64,000 bases of DNA from Lamellibrachia satsuma (Eukaryota; Annelida; Polychaeta; Sabellida; Siboglinidae). The stretch's first letter is position 1. Every line of letters begins with the position of its first letter. The notes beneath the pieces were generated by a model. That model worked only from the letters and a program-made list of their open reading frames with translations. It made no database searches and had not been told where the DNA came from. Made by a program: the position numbers and the translations under genes. The stretch spans positions 9,182,001 through 9,246,000 of the forward strand of contig BSQZ01000025.1 in NCBI GenBank assembly GCA_033239005.1, given 5' to 3'. Below, piece by piece: positions 27,291 through 38,965 of the stretch.

Positions 27291-28133
27291 AACTAAGAAA
27301 ATGCAAAATGATGTATTTTATTTAAAATGTTGTGATCTATTTGGTTTACATATGGTGCTTCAATAACCCCTTGATGTCACATCTATTCCACGATTTTCTG
27401 CGTCCAATTAGGAACATATGTTCTAATCATTTATTTAATTTCAAATCGTATACTAAGTAATCACGCTTTTCAAAATTGATTAAATACTTACTTGATTCAT
27501 GTGCTATCTGTCATATCACAGAACGATGAACGCTTCTATACCCATTAATGTGTTAATATCAAACGAACGACATATTATCACTATATGTTTTAATGAACTG
27601 AAATCCACCTGCATTGTCTGGTTGGTGATTGATTAATCCGCCGCATGTTAACAAAGGATTGCCGGTATGTCAAATGTCCTCGTTGTAGTTCTCGATCGCT
27701 TGAGATATTTGATACGTAGCACATCTGCCTATCTGGGTCGGTCTGTTTCGTTTGTGTAAGTTGCTACAGATTATTAATAGAGCAACGGACACAATAACTC
27801 GCCATTCCATCCGAAACTCTTCTCCGGTTACTGACAATGTAGTTATTGTGAGTGCCAGAGTTACCTTTCAAACGAATTACATCACTGAAGAGGAAGCTGG
27901 GTGATTTGATATGTTTCGATTGTCATGTTCCAAGCGAAGTACTGTTGATCGTGAACAATCAAGCAGGTCGGAGGTAATCTAATATTGCGCAACGCAGTTT
28001 TATTATAATACAGTTATGATTATCAGCCACCGGCAGCTCTCTTCAACGGTACATCAAATAATGATTGAAGTATTGGTCGGTAGGCATAGACCGGAGTAGC
28101 AGTAGACCGGATTGCAAACTTAGGGTGTAGTAA
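27291..28133. other. Intergenic, nothing recognised
   Basis: AT-rich unique sequence with no convincing frame or repeat. Confidence 0.5.
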
Positions 28134-28171
28134 ATGCGTGAGCAGCGAATATGTGAGCAGCGAATATACAT

Positions 28172-28251
<80 letters not shown>

Positions 28252-28268
28252 TCGCTGCTCACGCTTTT
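28134..28268. repeat. Inverted repeat with CA/TA microsatellite loop
   Basis: The left arm gcgtgagcagcgaatat (with a second gtgagcagcgaatat next to it) is complementary to the right arm atttcgctgctcacgct. About 80 bases of CA and TA dinucleotides lie between. It could form a cruciform, or be a tiny foldback element. Confidence 0.8.
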
Positions 28269-28979
28269 GCTATGGTCGATTATCATGAACAGTTGGCATA
28301 TTGTTTTCAAATGTGTCAACAAATATTTTAGTCTCTTTCCATGCTTTGGCAACATAAAGTATACATGTTGGAAATATTGACAAATATATGCCTACCACTA
28401 AATCCATACCTGTGGTATGTCTATACAAGTATATATTGTTTGTACTTCTACCAAACGAATACATGCAATACGATTACCTTCAATGGGCATTTAATGAATG
28501 CCCATGTTTGATGAGTAGTACTGATGGGCAACATATGGCTGCTATCAGAGCACCTTGAAGATTTGGTTTCACCAATTGTTTCATATTTTTGTGAACATGT
28601 TAATCAAGTTGGCAAATATATATGAGAGAAGTTTTCTTCCAAATAACTATTGAGATTACTTACTCTCAACGTTTCGGCTGCCATCGGTAGCCTTCATCGG
28701 TAGCCTTCATCAGGAATCATGTGACCCATGGGTAGCTAACTCGGTATCCCCCCTCGTTTCGATTCATGATTGGAGTCGTCTTTCTGATCCATATCCATAT
28801 GATGGCTGCTGCATATTAAACGTGAATCATAACTTTACTCGTTTTTGTCCCAGTAACGTGCAATTCCAAGCACCATTTAAACATTCCTATAAAACAGCTC
28901 ACACATGTTTGCATTTTGTCTATATGAACATAAATTAGATGTACCAAAATAAACTATTTCATTACTCTACTTCCGGCTA
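28269..28979. other. Intergenic with a possible retroelement edge
   Basis: No gene seen. The hammerhead-like motif at 28640-28725 is listed separately; the rest is unassigned. Confidence 0.4.
28640..28725 (-). ncRNA. Hammerhead-like motif, possible Penelope-like element edge
   Basis: On the minus strand, CCTGATGAAGGCTACC, then GGCAGCCGAAACG, then a hairpin with arms TTGAGA and TCTCAA. CTGATGA and GAAA are the two conserved core strings of hammerhead ribozymes, GGCT/AGCC could form helix II and TTGAGA/TCTCAA helix III. Such motifs are known from Penelope-like retroelements. Against it: an extra A after CTGATGA, a short internal duplication (atcggtagccttc) inside the helix II loop, a needed bulge in helix III and poor helix I pairing. 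Activity is doubtful. Confidence 0.35.
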
Positions 28980-29034
28980 CTTGGACTTGGTGCAGCGACT
29001 TGAATTTGGTGTAGATCATTTACAGAAATACGCG

Positions 29035-29410
29035 GAATATCAAATAGAATAGTATTACTATTGCATATATATTATACACAAACGTATTGTAGACATATAT
29101 TAGGAAACAGGTTTTGTGAACTATTAGTCAGAGGGAGTATTTTAGAGTAAGTTAGTTTCGGATTCTGTCAGGGAATTCAGCGAGCGTTACAATTCGAAAA
29201 TTGAGATAACATAGTGAATAGTCAGTAACATTGAATATTGGTTAGAATAAGTATTAGTATTATACATATATTGTTCACCAACTTCTTGTAGACATATATT
29301 AAGAAATCGTTGTTGTTAACAGAGGTAGTATTTTTTTTTCCCGGATTCAAACTCAACGAGTGATAAAAGGGAGTTTGTTTACAGGTCATTCAACCCGTGC
29401 ATCGAGCTAT
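29035..29410 (+). promoter_or_regulatory. CR1 5' tandem monomers (putative internal promoter region)
   Basis: Two related blocks start near 29035 and 29231, each with gaatattggttagaataagt-like, attaggaaacag-like and agagggagtattttag-like segments, and they match the blocks at 16570 and 17049 in copy A. Repeated 5' monomers are known to carry promoter activity in several LINE families; here that role is inference. Confidence 0.55.
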
Positions 29411-29479
29411 CGTTTACATTGGTTAATATATATGTGGGGAAAGACACAAGAGATGCTAGGGAGAGCTCACCTCAGCCTG

Positions 29480-29830
29480 GGAGGAAGCTGAGAGGAGGGA
29501 AGGTGACAGGTCATAGGGAGACAGGACGTAAGGAGACGGGAAGGAAAGGAACGGGAGGGAAGACAACCGGGGTGAAGGAGAGGGGAGTAGGGGAGACAGG
29601 AGGGAAGGAGAAGGGAGTGGGGGAGACGGGAGGGAAGACAACCGGGGTGAAGGAGAGGGGAGTAGCGGAGACAGGAGGGAAGGAGAAGGGAGTGGGGGAG
29701 ACGGGAGGGAAAACAACCGGAGTGAAGGAGAGGGGAGTAGGGGAGACAGGAGGGAAGGAGAAGGGAGTGGGGAGACGGAAGGGAAAACAACCGGAGTGAA
29801 GGAGAGGGGAGTGGGAGAGACAAGAGCAAA
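29480..29830 (+). repeat. Purine-rich tandem repeat in CR1 5' region, about 75-bp period
   Basis: Units such as gggagacgggagggaagaca and aaccggggtgaaggagaggg recur. The period keeps one plus-strand frame open with Gly-Glu-Thr-Gly-Gly-Lys units. The matching region in copy A (17750-17960) is also purine-rich, so the family seems to carry this as a linker in ORF1. Confidence 0.85.
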
Positions 29831-29833
29831 GGA

Positions 29834-30477
29834 GTGGGAAGTGGGGGAGGGAAGGGGTCAGGACAGAATATGATGGACGGGATCGAAAGGAAGAGTTATT
29901 CTGCAGCAGTGATAGAGGGGGTGAGGAAGAGAGCGAGGGTGTTTGTGGGGGATTCGATAGTTAGGAAGACCGACAGAGTCTTAAACAAGGGAGATGATGT
30001 GGTGGTCTGCTTGCCTGGAGCCAAAATAGAGGCGATAACTGAGAGGGTAAAAACATCGTAGGCTCGGGTAAGGGTGGATCTGTTTTAGTACAAGTAGGGA
30101 CAAATAACGTAGAGAGGGAGGGTACAACTGCCATAGTTAGAAAATATAGGCAGTTGTTCAGAACACTAAAACAGACGCGGGTTGAGCAGGTAATACTGTC
30201 AGGGATTTTACCTATAATAGGCAGGAGGGGTCACAAATATCGAAATTGTTGGGGGATGGCAATTAACATGTTAGTCCAGAGGCTGTGTAGGGAAGAGGAA
30301 GTTGGATTTGTGGATTTATGGGGAAGTTTTGTTGGGAGGGTTGATATGTACATGAAGGATGGGCTTCATTTAAGTGGAAAGGGGGCGGCAGTATTCGCGG
30401 ACAAACTTTCAGCAGCAGTAGATAGCGACTTGGGTACACTGACAAATATTTTTGGAAGTAAACATTCTTTAAACTAG
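29834..30477 (+). pseudogene. CR1 ORF1: SGNH esterase-like domain (frameshifted)
   Basis: The frame from 29834 contains VFVGDSIVRKTD, the GDS serine block, and ends at a stop near 30060 after CLPGAKIEAITERV. Another frame carries VQVGTNNVEREG, the GxN block, then EQVILSGILPI, FVDLWGSFVGR and DGLHLSGKGAAVFAD, the Asp-His block, ending at 30475. All catalytic blocks of an SGNH hydrolase are present in order, as known for CR1 ORF1 proteins, but no single frame spans them. Confidence 0.82.
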
Positions 30478-30582
30478 AAGTGCAGGGGGGTTACCTAGAG
30501 GTGTCTCGAGCAGAACAAGAGGCCACTAGCACAGATAAACCAATATCAAATCATCCGAAAAACATCTCTGAAAAAAGGTTAT

Positions 30583-33350
30583 AGATGCGTATGTTTAAAT
30601 GTAAGGAGCATAGTAAATAAGAAAAACGAATTAAACATTATGGTAGAAGATATTGACCCTCACATAATTGGTATAACTGAATCATGGGCCAACATAGATA
30701 TAACAGATGCTGAATTAGGACTGACAGGATACGTAATGTTTAAGGAAGAATGAATAGGAAGAAGGGGCGGGGGAGTTATTTTATATGTTAAAGAATCTAT
30801 TCAGGCTTACGAAATAAAACTAGAAAGGGAAGCAGATTGCGATGAAGCTGTTTGGTGCAAAATTGTTTCAGGAAATTCAAAATTAACTATTGGATTAGTT
30901 TACCGAAGTCCAAACATAAACGAAGAGGACAACACAAAAATAAAAAACGCTATAAAGGAAGTTAGTAAAGGGGAATGCATCATAATGGGAGATTTTAACC
31001 ATGGACACATACGATGGAATTCTCTAGAGAGCACAGGGATTGAGGATCAACAATTTCTATGTTTAATCCAGGATAGCTTTCTTACTCAGCACGTACTAGA
31101 ACCATCCAGGGGAGAAAATGTATTAGATATAGTTTTGTCATCACAAAAAGAATTAGTGGACAATGTAAAAATATTTGAACCATTGGGTAATAGTGATCAT
31201 AATCAAATACATTTTGACATCAATGTAAAATCAGAAAGTAAAAATAAGAAAACGTACAAGAGAAACTTCCACAAAGGTAACTACAAATATACGAGAAAAT
31301 ACTTAGCACAGCTAGATTGGAATAACATGCTGATGAATAAGAACGCAATTGAATGTTGGAATATTCTAAAATATGAAATTGAGAGTATCATCGATAAATT
31401 TGTTCCCTTCCGAAAACAAGGAAAACGGTGTAGAAAGAAACACTTGTCAAAAGAGGCAATTAGAAAAATAATGCTAAAACAAACTATGTGGAGGGTTTAT
31501 AGGCGTACCAGAAAGGAAGAAGACTATGCAAAATACAAAGAGGCACTTAATGCAGCTACAACTGAAATCAGACAATCTAAAAGAAGCTATGAGCAAAAAC
31601 TGGCATGTAACATAAAAAATGACAGCAAGAGTTTTTATGCATATGTCAGGAGTAAACAAAACGTACAAGACAAGGTTGGACCTGTAGAAGACAGTGCTGG
31701 AAATATAATATCACAGGGGTTTTTAATGGCGGAAGACCTAAATGGTTACTTCAGTTCAGTGTTTACCAAAGAAGATATTAGTTCATTACCAGTTGCTGAT
31801 GCTAAATTTCAGGGGGCTAAATCTGACTATTTAGGACCGTTAGTTGTAACTCCAGAATTGGTAGCTAAGAAAATAAAGGCAATGAAGGATAACAAATCAC
31901 CGGGAGTGGATGGGATTCCTCCAAAATTACTAATGGAAACAGTAGATCAAATCAGTATACCACTTGCAAGAGTATTCAACTTGTCATTAATAGAGGGAGT
32001 TGTTCCGTTTGAATGGAAAGAAGCAAACATCATACCATTATTTAAAAAAGGTTCGAGAAATAAGTCAGAGAATTACAGACCATTGAGTTTAACGTCAGTG
32101 ATTTGTAAATTATTAGAAAGGTTAATTAAAGACCATATGGTGGACTTCCTCGTTAAGCATAAATTACTAAATTAATCTCAACATGGATTCCTTAAAGCGA
32201 GGTCATGCTTAACAAATATGTTATGTTTTTTGGAAGAAATCACTAAGTGGATAGACGTGGGATCGCCAGTAGATATTATCTACTTAGATTTTCAGAAAGC
32301 TTTTGACAAAGTGCCACATCAAAGATTGCTACTTAAATTAAAAGCCCATGGTATCGGGGATAGCATAACTGACTGGATAGAACAATGGCTGACAGAAGGC
32401 AACGAGTTGTAGTAGATGGAGAAATTTCAAATTGGAAATCGGTTTTGAGTGGGGTACCTCAAGGATCAGTATTAGGACCTATATTATCCTTAATTTATAT
32501 CAATGACTTGGACGAAAGTATAACAAGTAACGTACTGAAATTTGCGGATGACACAAAACTGTTTAGAAAGGTTAATACTGATGGTGATAAACAACATTTA
32601 CAAAAGGATCTAGACAGATTAGTGAAATGGTCTGAGAAATGGCAGATGCTGTTCAATTTTGGGAAATGTAAATGCCTACATACAGGACATGGGAACTTGA
32701 ATGTAAACTATAAAATGGGAGATACTCTTCTGGGTACTACTGTAAAAGAAAAGGACTTAGGAGTTACAATAAGCGCTGATATGAAAGTTTCAGAGCAGTG
32801 TGGTGTTGCAGCTTCAAAGGGTAATCAAATTCTTGGATTGATTAGAAGAAACATAACATAAAAGGGAAAAAAGTTAATTATACCTCTTTATAAAGCAATA
32901 GTTAGATCTCATTTAGAATGCTGTATACATGCATGGAGACCATATCATAAGAAGGATATAAATACGCTTGAACGCATACAAAGGAGAGCAACTAAAATGA
33001 TTCCAGAACTTAGAGACCTTAGTTATGAAGAACGCCTGAAAGAATGTGGTTTAACAACTCTAGAGACAAGGAGGTTAAGAGGAGATCAGATTGAAGTTTT
33101 TAAGATATTGAATGGGTATGAAAATATTGATAGAAATATGTTTCTCTCACTCAAGAAGGATAGCAGAACTAGAGGACATGAGGTAAAATTAGTAAAGGGT
33201 CAATGTAGATTGGACATCAGGAAGCACTCATTCTCACAGAGGACAATAAATTAATGGAACAAATTGTCTACAGATTGTGTAACTGCTAGCAGCGTGAATA
33301 TGTTTAAAAACAAGGTTGACACATATATCAGGAGGGCGGGTTATAAGTAG
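30583..33350 (+). pseudogene. CR1 ORF2: endonuclease and reverse transcriptase (inactivated)
   Basis: Endonuclease blocks: NVRSIVNKKNELN, GITESWANIDI, VYRSPNINEE, MGDFNHGHIRWN, GNSDHNQI. Reverse transcriptase blocks: SPGVDGIPPKLL, YRPLSLTSVICKLLERL, YLDFQKAFDKVPHQRLL, GVPQGSVLGPI, then YINDL and KFADDTKLFRKV with the catalytic Asp pair. The C-terminal domain includes RIQRRATKMIPELRDLSYEE. The longest clean stretch is 30985-32172. Stops and one frameshift as listed for copy B make it non-functional. Confidence 0.88.
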
Positions 33351-33516
33351 GTGAACATTGTTGGACTCTCGATAAGCCAATGGCTTCCTTGTCCACTTGC
33401 CATCTGGGCCTTTGGCTTGGATGGCAAATCTTGTTAAATCTTGTTAAATTATCTTAATTATGTTCATGGCATATTCAGTGGAACAAAGTGAGTGCAACAA
33501 CTTGTTTTTGTGTGCT

Positions 33517-34190
33517 AATAATTGGGTGACATTCCTCATCAGACAAGCCTCTGGCATAGCTATAAATAATTGGGTGACATTCCTCATCAGACAAGCCTCT
33601 GGCATAGCTATAAATAATTGGGTGACATTCCTCATCAGACAAGCCTCTGGCATAGCTATAAATAATTGGGTGACATTCCTCATCAGACAAGCCTCTGGCA
33701 TAGCTATAAATAATTGGGTGACATTCCTCATCAGACAAGCCTCTGGCATAACTATATATAATTGGGTGACATTCCTCATCAGACAAGCCTCTGGCATAGC
33801 TATATATAATTGGGTGACATTCCTCATCAGACAAGCTTCTGGCATAGCTATATATAATTGGGTGACATTCCTCATCAGACAAGCCTCTGGCATAGCTATA
33901 TATAATTGGGTGACATTCCTCATCAGACAAGCCTTTGGCATAGTTATATATAATTGGGTGACATTCCTCATCAGACAAGCCTCTGGCATAGCTATATATA
34001 ATTGGGTGACATTCCTCATCAGACAAGCCTCTGGCATAGCTATATATAATTGGGTGACATTCCTCATCAGACAAGCCTCTGGCATAGCTATATATAATTG
34101 GGTGACATTCCTCATCAGACAAGCCTCTGGCATAGCTATATATAATTGGGTGACATTCCTCATCAGACAAGCCTCTGGCATAGCTATATT
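33517..34190. repeat. 48-bp minisatellite, 14 copies
   Basis: Unit of 48 bp with aattgggtgacattcctcat, cagacaagcctctggcatag, ctataaat or ctatatat. The copies fall into two blocks by the aaat/tata variant. Since 48 is divisible by three and the unit lacks stops in several frames, open frames of about 250 codons appear on both strands. They are artefacts. The array begins about 60 bp after the tail of CR1 copy B. Confidence 0.95.
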
Positions 34191-35060
34191 TTGTGAGCTC
34201 GCATATAGATGGCATGACATCTATCTACACCGCTATTTAGAAAAGTAGGGTAGGTGGGGCAAGGTTAAGGGGAAGTCGTTGTTGGGAAAGAATCCTTTCG
34301 GGAAATATCGTGCAGGTGCTACGAATGATCTTGTTCATTATCTTACATATATTCCGTATGTTGAAAATATTGACGCACATAGTCTTTAGAAAAGGTGTAG
34401 CCATCTGAGCAGTGGGGTAGGAAAACACCCGATGGGCAAGAAGCCCCCTGGACGTTTGCAGTATTATGTTATTTTTATTTGAATATTGTTTTCAAACGTC
34501 ACCCACAACCGGTGCATTAATATCACTACTATAATCGTATTAGCTTAGTGTATGCCTTTACTACGTATGTCTCAGTTTCCAGTGGATAATGCACATAGAC
34601 CTACGTTGGTAAGGACGATTTTTTATAATTATAAAGTTAGATGTTAGTGTGAATAACTTACCGCTTGTTATGCCTCGGCTACAACTAGATAGTAATCCGA
34701 AGGACATGATGATACGCGGCTCCATCTGGCTGTTTCGAAATTCTTGTGTTCGAGCCTAATGGAGGGGGTAGCAATTTCTCGCATAGGGGCGCCTAAATTG
34801 AAATTTATGCCATGATTGTGACGTTGCTATGAGTACATCCGACTGATGAGTTCATAACAGAGCTAAAAAGCTACATGTATTCAATAATTACATATCCCTA
34901 ATAATGTTGTACTGTGCTGAACAATTGTCTTTTCATCATTACTTCATGTGGAAAAATTATGGAAGTACACATCAAAACTTAAAAAAAAAATTAAAACAAC
35001 ATATTTACATTTTACTAGTGCCAAACACTTTTGCGATTTTGCGACAACCTTTCGAGAACT

Positions 35061-35180
<120 letters not shown>

Positions 35181-35938
35181 CGTTGATTCGTTTGTGGCTG
35201 GGTGCGTAAATGCCTGAACCCGTTATGCATACAACATTAACATATCAACTGGTCTATAAGTTGATGGCTTCAGAGATTACCTGTTCATTGAAACAAATGA
35301 AACAATGCAGACACATGACTCCTTTGTGTTGTGTTGGCACTGTTGGTGGGTTGGGGAGTAAACATTAGCAATGGCAGCCTTAAATATTTACAGCCAGAAA
35401 GATTGATTAGTTGTAGCTATAGTTATCCACCAGGTTATCTTCCAGTGACCCCACCAGTGGGTAATCTGTTGTCATGGGTTCCCCTTCCATTCTGGCCTAC
35501 CTAAATTATTAGCCTTTCATTCTCTGCCATGGTTCAAAGTAAACTGTCAATTGTATATTCCTCCCTCCCATTTCCACCACCTCTGCAGGCCTGGAACTGT
35601 GTGACTCGGTGTATGACTCTACAGATACGTTCGGGTAGTGGGACTTAGCAGTGGTATTTAATGGTTACAATAATGTATTACTGTATTTATTTAATAAATT
35701 AATACTGTGTTGTATACATTACGCTTGTTTTTCTCCAAATAGAACAACACAGTGATATAAAGGCTAAACATTTAAAATTTATTCAAATGTATTTGCAAAT
35801 GTGTAACCAAAACGTTTGCATTTACATTTGGATGCGACCGCTAACCGTTTGAAATTGTGTTTGCGTGCATTCCTGGAAAATGGTGTTTGCATTCGAATTT
35901 GCATTTGAAACATTTGCGATCAAATGCGTTGACATGCA

Positions 35939-35944
35939 TTTATT
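35939..35944 (-). terminator. Possible poly(A) signal for the GPCR gene
   Basis: AATAAA on the minus strand, about 200 bases after the GPCR stop codon. Only a motif match. Confidence 0.35.
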
Positions 35945-36141
35945 AACAAGCCTGATTAATATTGACGACAGAGCGTACTCACCTACTGAACGTACACACA
36001 AAAAGAAGTACAGTATAAAAATCAAACTCATGGCAGGACAGGTTTCATCGTGGCAAAAGGAATATTGATTGATTGAACCAGTATATGACATGTGACATGT
36101 GACATGCTGTGTGTTTTTGCTAGCGGATATTGTCTTCATCT

Positions 36142-37275
36142 TTATAATGTTTCTGTTATTACATTGTTTCTTGACAGACTGACAATATTTTCCTTGGCCT
36201 TTGAATGGGCATTCATACCTCGATTGTGTTTCGCGTGCCCGACGCGGCTGTACCGAGTGTCTTCGCCGGGTTTGACCGTCCGACAGAAGGAGGCGAAGAA
36301 CTGATCTCTAAAGATCTTATTGAAGATCATATAGAGAGGGTAGTTGACTGCTGCATTGACCGCCAGGAGCATGTCTGTGATCTCCCGTACGCCTTTCACC
36401 AGGAAATTATCTGATTCAACGTAGCCTAGGTTGAAGAAAGCTGACAAGACGGCGTCCGGGATGATACAGACTAGGAAAAAGAGAATGACGATGATGAGCA
36501 TCACGGTAATTTTGTTGCGAGAGGCGAGCTTCTTGTTGGCGCGTGTCTGACGCAGTGCGTTGATGATGAACGCGTTGACAAATACGAGAATGAAGAGCGG
36601 AACGATAGAGCGCAGTAGACTCTGAAGCCAGTTGTAGACTACCACGAAGGCGCCATCTTGCCACAGCGCAGTCAGCTCCACTCCCAGCCACGTCGCGTTG
36701 GAGCCGTCGGGGTTTGCCTTTGGTACGGTGCGGTAGCGTAGAGCGGATGGCACCGCGACACACGTCATGATGACGTAGCAAGCAACGCTGATGGCGACCG
36801 CACGCTGTCGTGTGATCAGTGACACAGAGCGCGTCGGGTGACACACAAGAATGTAGCGTTCGACGGCAACCGACACAGTAAGCCACGACGACACACACAC
36901 CGACATGTTGAAGATGAAGTGTGCGTGCGGGTAGAGATAACCGAACATACGGTTGCCGATGATCGGACTGACCTTTAGCAGGAGAATTGTCAACGAGTAG
37001 AGTAGATCATTGATGAGCTTGATAATGTCACTGACGGCAAGTGCAGACAGGTAGATGTTCGTTGAGGTCGCCATTGACTTTTGCGACATTACGATCAAGA
37101 TGAACGTGTTACCAACCAGTCCACATGCGCACAAAATTGGGTTGCATACTAGTCCCGTAACGAACTGTGCCGTGTTATAAAAGTCGATGAACGGGGCTAG
37201 ATCATCAGTAGTTACGTTAGACGTCGTATTCAAGTCGGATCCATTACCGGCTGCGCTTAGCTGAAATGTTTCCAT
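36142..37275 (-). CDS. Class A peptide-type GPCR, FMRFamide-receptor-like, single exon
   Basis: 377 codons from ATG (37273-37275) to TAA. A seven-helix receptor in the plasma membrane that should couple a ligand, probably a neuropeptide, to G proteins. The N-terminus has three N-glycosylation sites (N11, N16, N20). Helix 1 holds GLVGNTF (N56), helix 2 SALAVSD (D83), helix 3 ends VERY (139-141, in place of DRY), helix 4 spans about 157-178, helix 5 about 222-242, helix 6 about 255-279 with P273, helix 7 about 297-319 with NYPLY (311-315) in place of NPxxY. An altered helix-7 motif of NxxxY type and the YPHAH segment before helix 3 recall FMRFamide receptors and invertebrate orphan relatives. 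The C-tail is basic and Ser-rich. GC content and codon use are clearly higher than the surroundings, supporting a real, conserved gene. Ligand unknown. Confidence 0.9.
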   Translation of the reverse strand: METFQLSAAGNGSDLNTTSNVTTDDLAPFIDFYNTAQFVTGLVCNPILCACGLVGNTFILIVMSQKSMATSTNIYLSALAVSDIIKLINDLLYSLTILLLKVSPIIGNRMFGYLYPHAHFIFNMSVCVSSWLTVSVAVERYILVCHPTRSVSLITRQRAVAISVACYVIMTCVAVPSALRYRTVPKANPDGSNATWLGVELTALWQDGAFVVVYNWLQSLLRSIVPLFILVFVNAFIINALRQTRANKKLASRNKITVMLIIVILFFLVCIIPDAVLSAFFNLGYVESDNFLVKGVREITDMLLAVNAAVNYPLYMIFNKIFRDQFFASFCRTVKPGEDTRYSRVGHAKHNRGMNAHSKAKENIVSLSRNNVITETL

Positions 37276-38132
<857 letters not shown>

Positions 38133-38149
38133 CAATCCGCCGTAATCTT

Positions 38150-38810
38150 GTCGAATAAACTATTATTTTATGCATTAATTTCTTCATTATGTCAAATGTC
38201 TCACTTTTAAAATGTGAGTACCATTTGAAGCCGACATTCCACACTGCTTTGAAATAGTTTAGCGCTTCTTTTTTTAATCCCTTAACTTCTCCTCGAGCAT
38301 AGGCCATCCACAACATTTCTCCAGCGCCTCCTGTCTTGGGCAATCCAAGCCATCCCCATCTCCTCTTAAGGATCTCTATTTCTATTTGGGCTTGATGTGT
38401 TCTATCCCAGATGTCTATGCTGCTCACCCTGTCCATCCAGTGTATTCGGAGTATCCTTCTCAGGCAATGGTTGACAAATGTCTGGATCCTTATCAGCGTG
38501 GACTTGTTTATTCGCCACGTTTCCGCTCCGTACAGCAACACGGACTTTACATTTGTGTTAAACAAGCGTATTTTTGTGGTTTCTCCAATTACCTTTGACT
38601 TCCACACATTTATCAACAGGTGGAAAGCTACCCTTGCTTTGCTGATCCTTTTCTTTACGTCAGCCTCTGCCCCTCCATGCGTATCCACTATGCTGCCTAG
38701 ATATCTGAAATATTTGACCTCTTCCAGTGTCTCTCCCTCAAGCATGATTGGTGTTTCGCATGTAGCATTTGTTCTCAGGATCTTTGTTAGCGCTTCTTGC
38801 TACTCTGTTA
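38150..38810 (-). mobile_element. RTE-like LINE fragment (reverse transcriptase C-terminus)
   Basis: A minus-strand frame with YFRYLGSIVDTHGGAE, KIRLFNTNVKSVLLYGAETW, FVNHCLRRILRIHW and RRWGWLG is the thumb and C-terminal region found in RTE-type endonuclease/reverse transcriptases. It is open from 38745 to the microsatellite; the 5' part is absent. Its upstream edge joins CR1 sequence. Confidence 0.8.
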
Positions 38811-38814
38811 TGGT

Positions 38815-38965
38815 TAAACTTAGAACAGTATCTCCCATTTCATATTTCCAATTCATGTTCCCATTTCCCATGTGTAGGCATTTACATTTCCCAAAACTGA
38901 ATAACATCTGGCATTTGTCAGATCATTTTACTAATTTGTCTATCCAGATCATCTTGTAAAATGCT
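38815..38965 (-). mobile_element. CR1 fragment fused to the RTE-like fragment
   Basis: Matches CR1 copies across the block with the inverted form of gggaaatgtaaatgcctaca and the KWSEKWQ-coding segment. About 150 bases only. Confidence 0.75.

Larger units (their letters stand above)
28980..33455 (+). mobile_element. CR1-type LINE, long copy B (best preserved)
   Basis: About 4.5 kb with a 5' region of two related monomers, a G-rich repeat region, esterase-type ORF1, ORF2 with endonuclease and reverse transcriptase, and the family 3' end (actctcgataagccaatggc, then cttgttaaat tail repeats). It is inactive: at least one stop in the endonuclease (TGA near 30752), a stop at 32173, a 4-bp deletion near 32390 causing a frameshift, a TAA in the 32860s and another near 33252. 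It is closely similar to copy F. Confidence 0.9.

Noticed and set aside
33444..34248. Frames of about 250 codons on both strands
   Set aside because: Product of the 48-bp minisatellite; openness on both strands and perfect periodicity argue against a protein gene.
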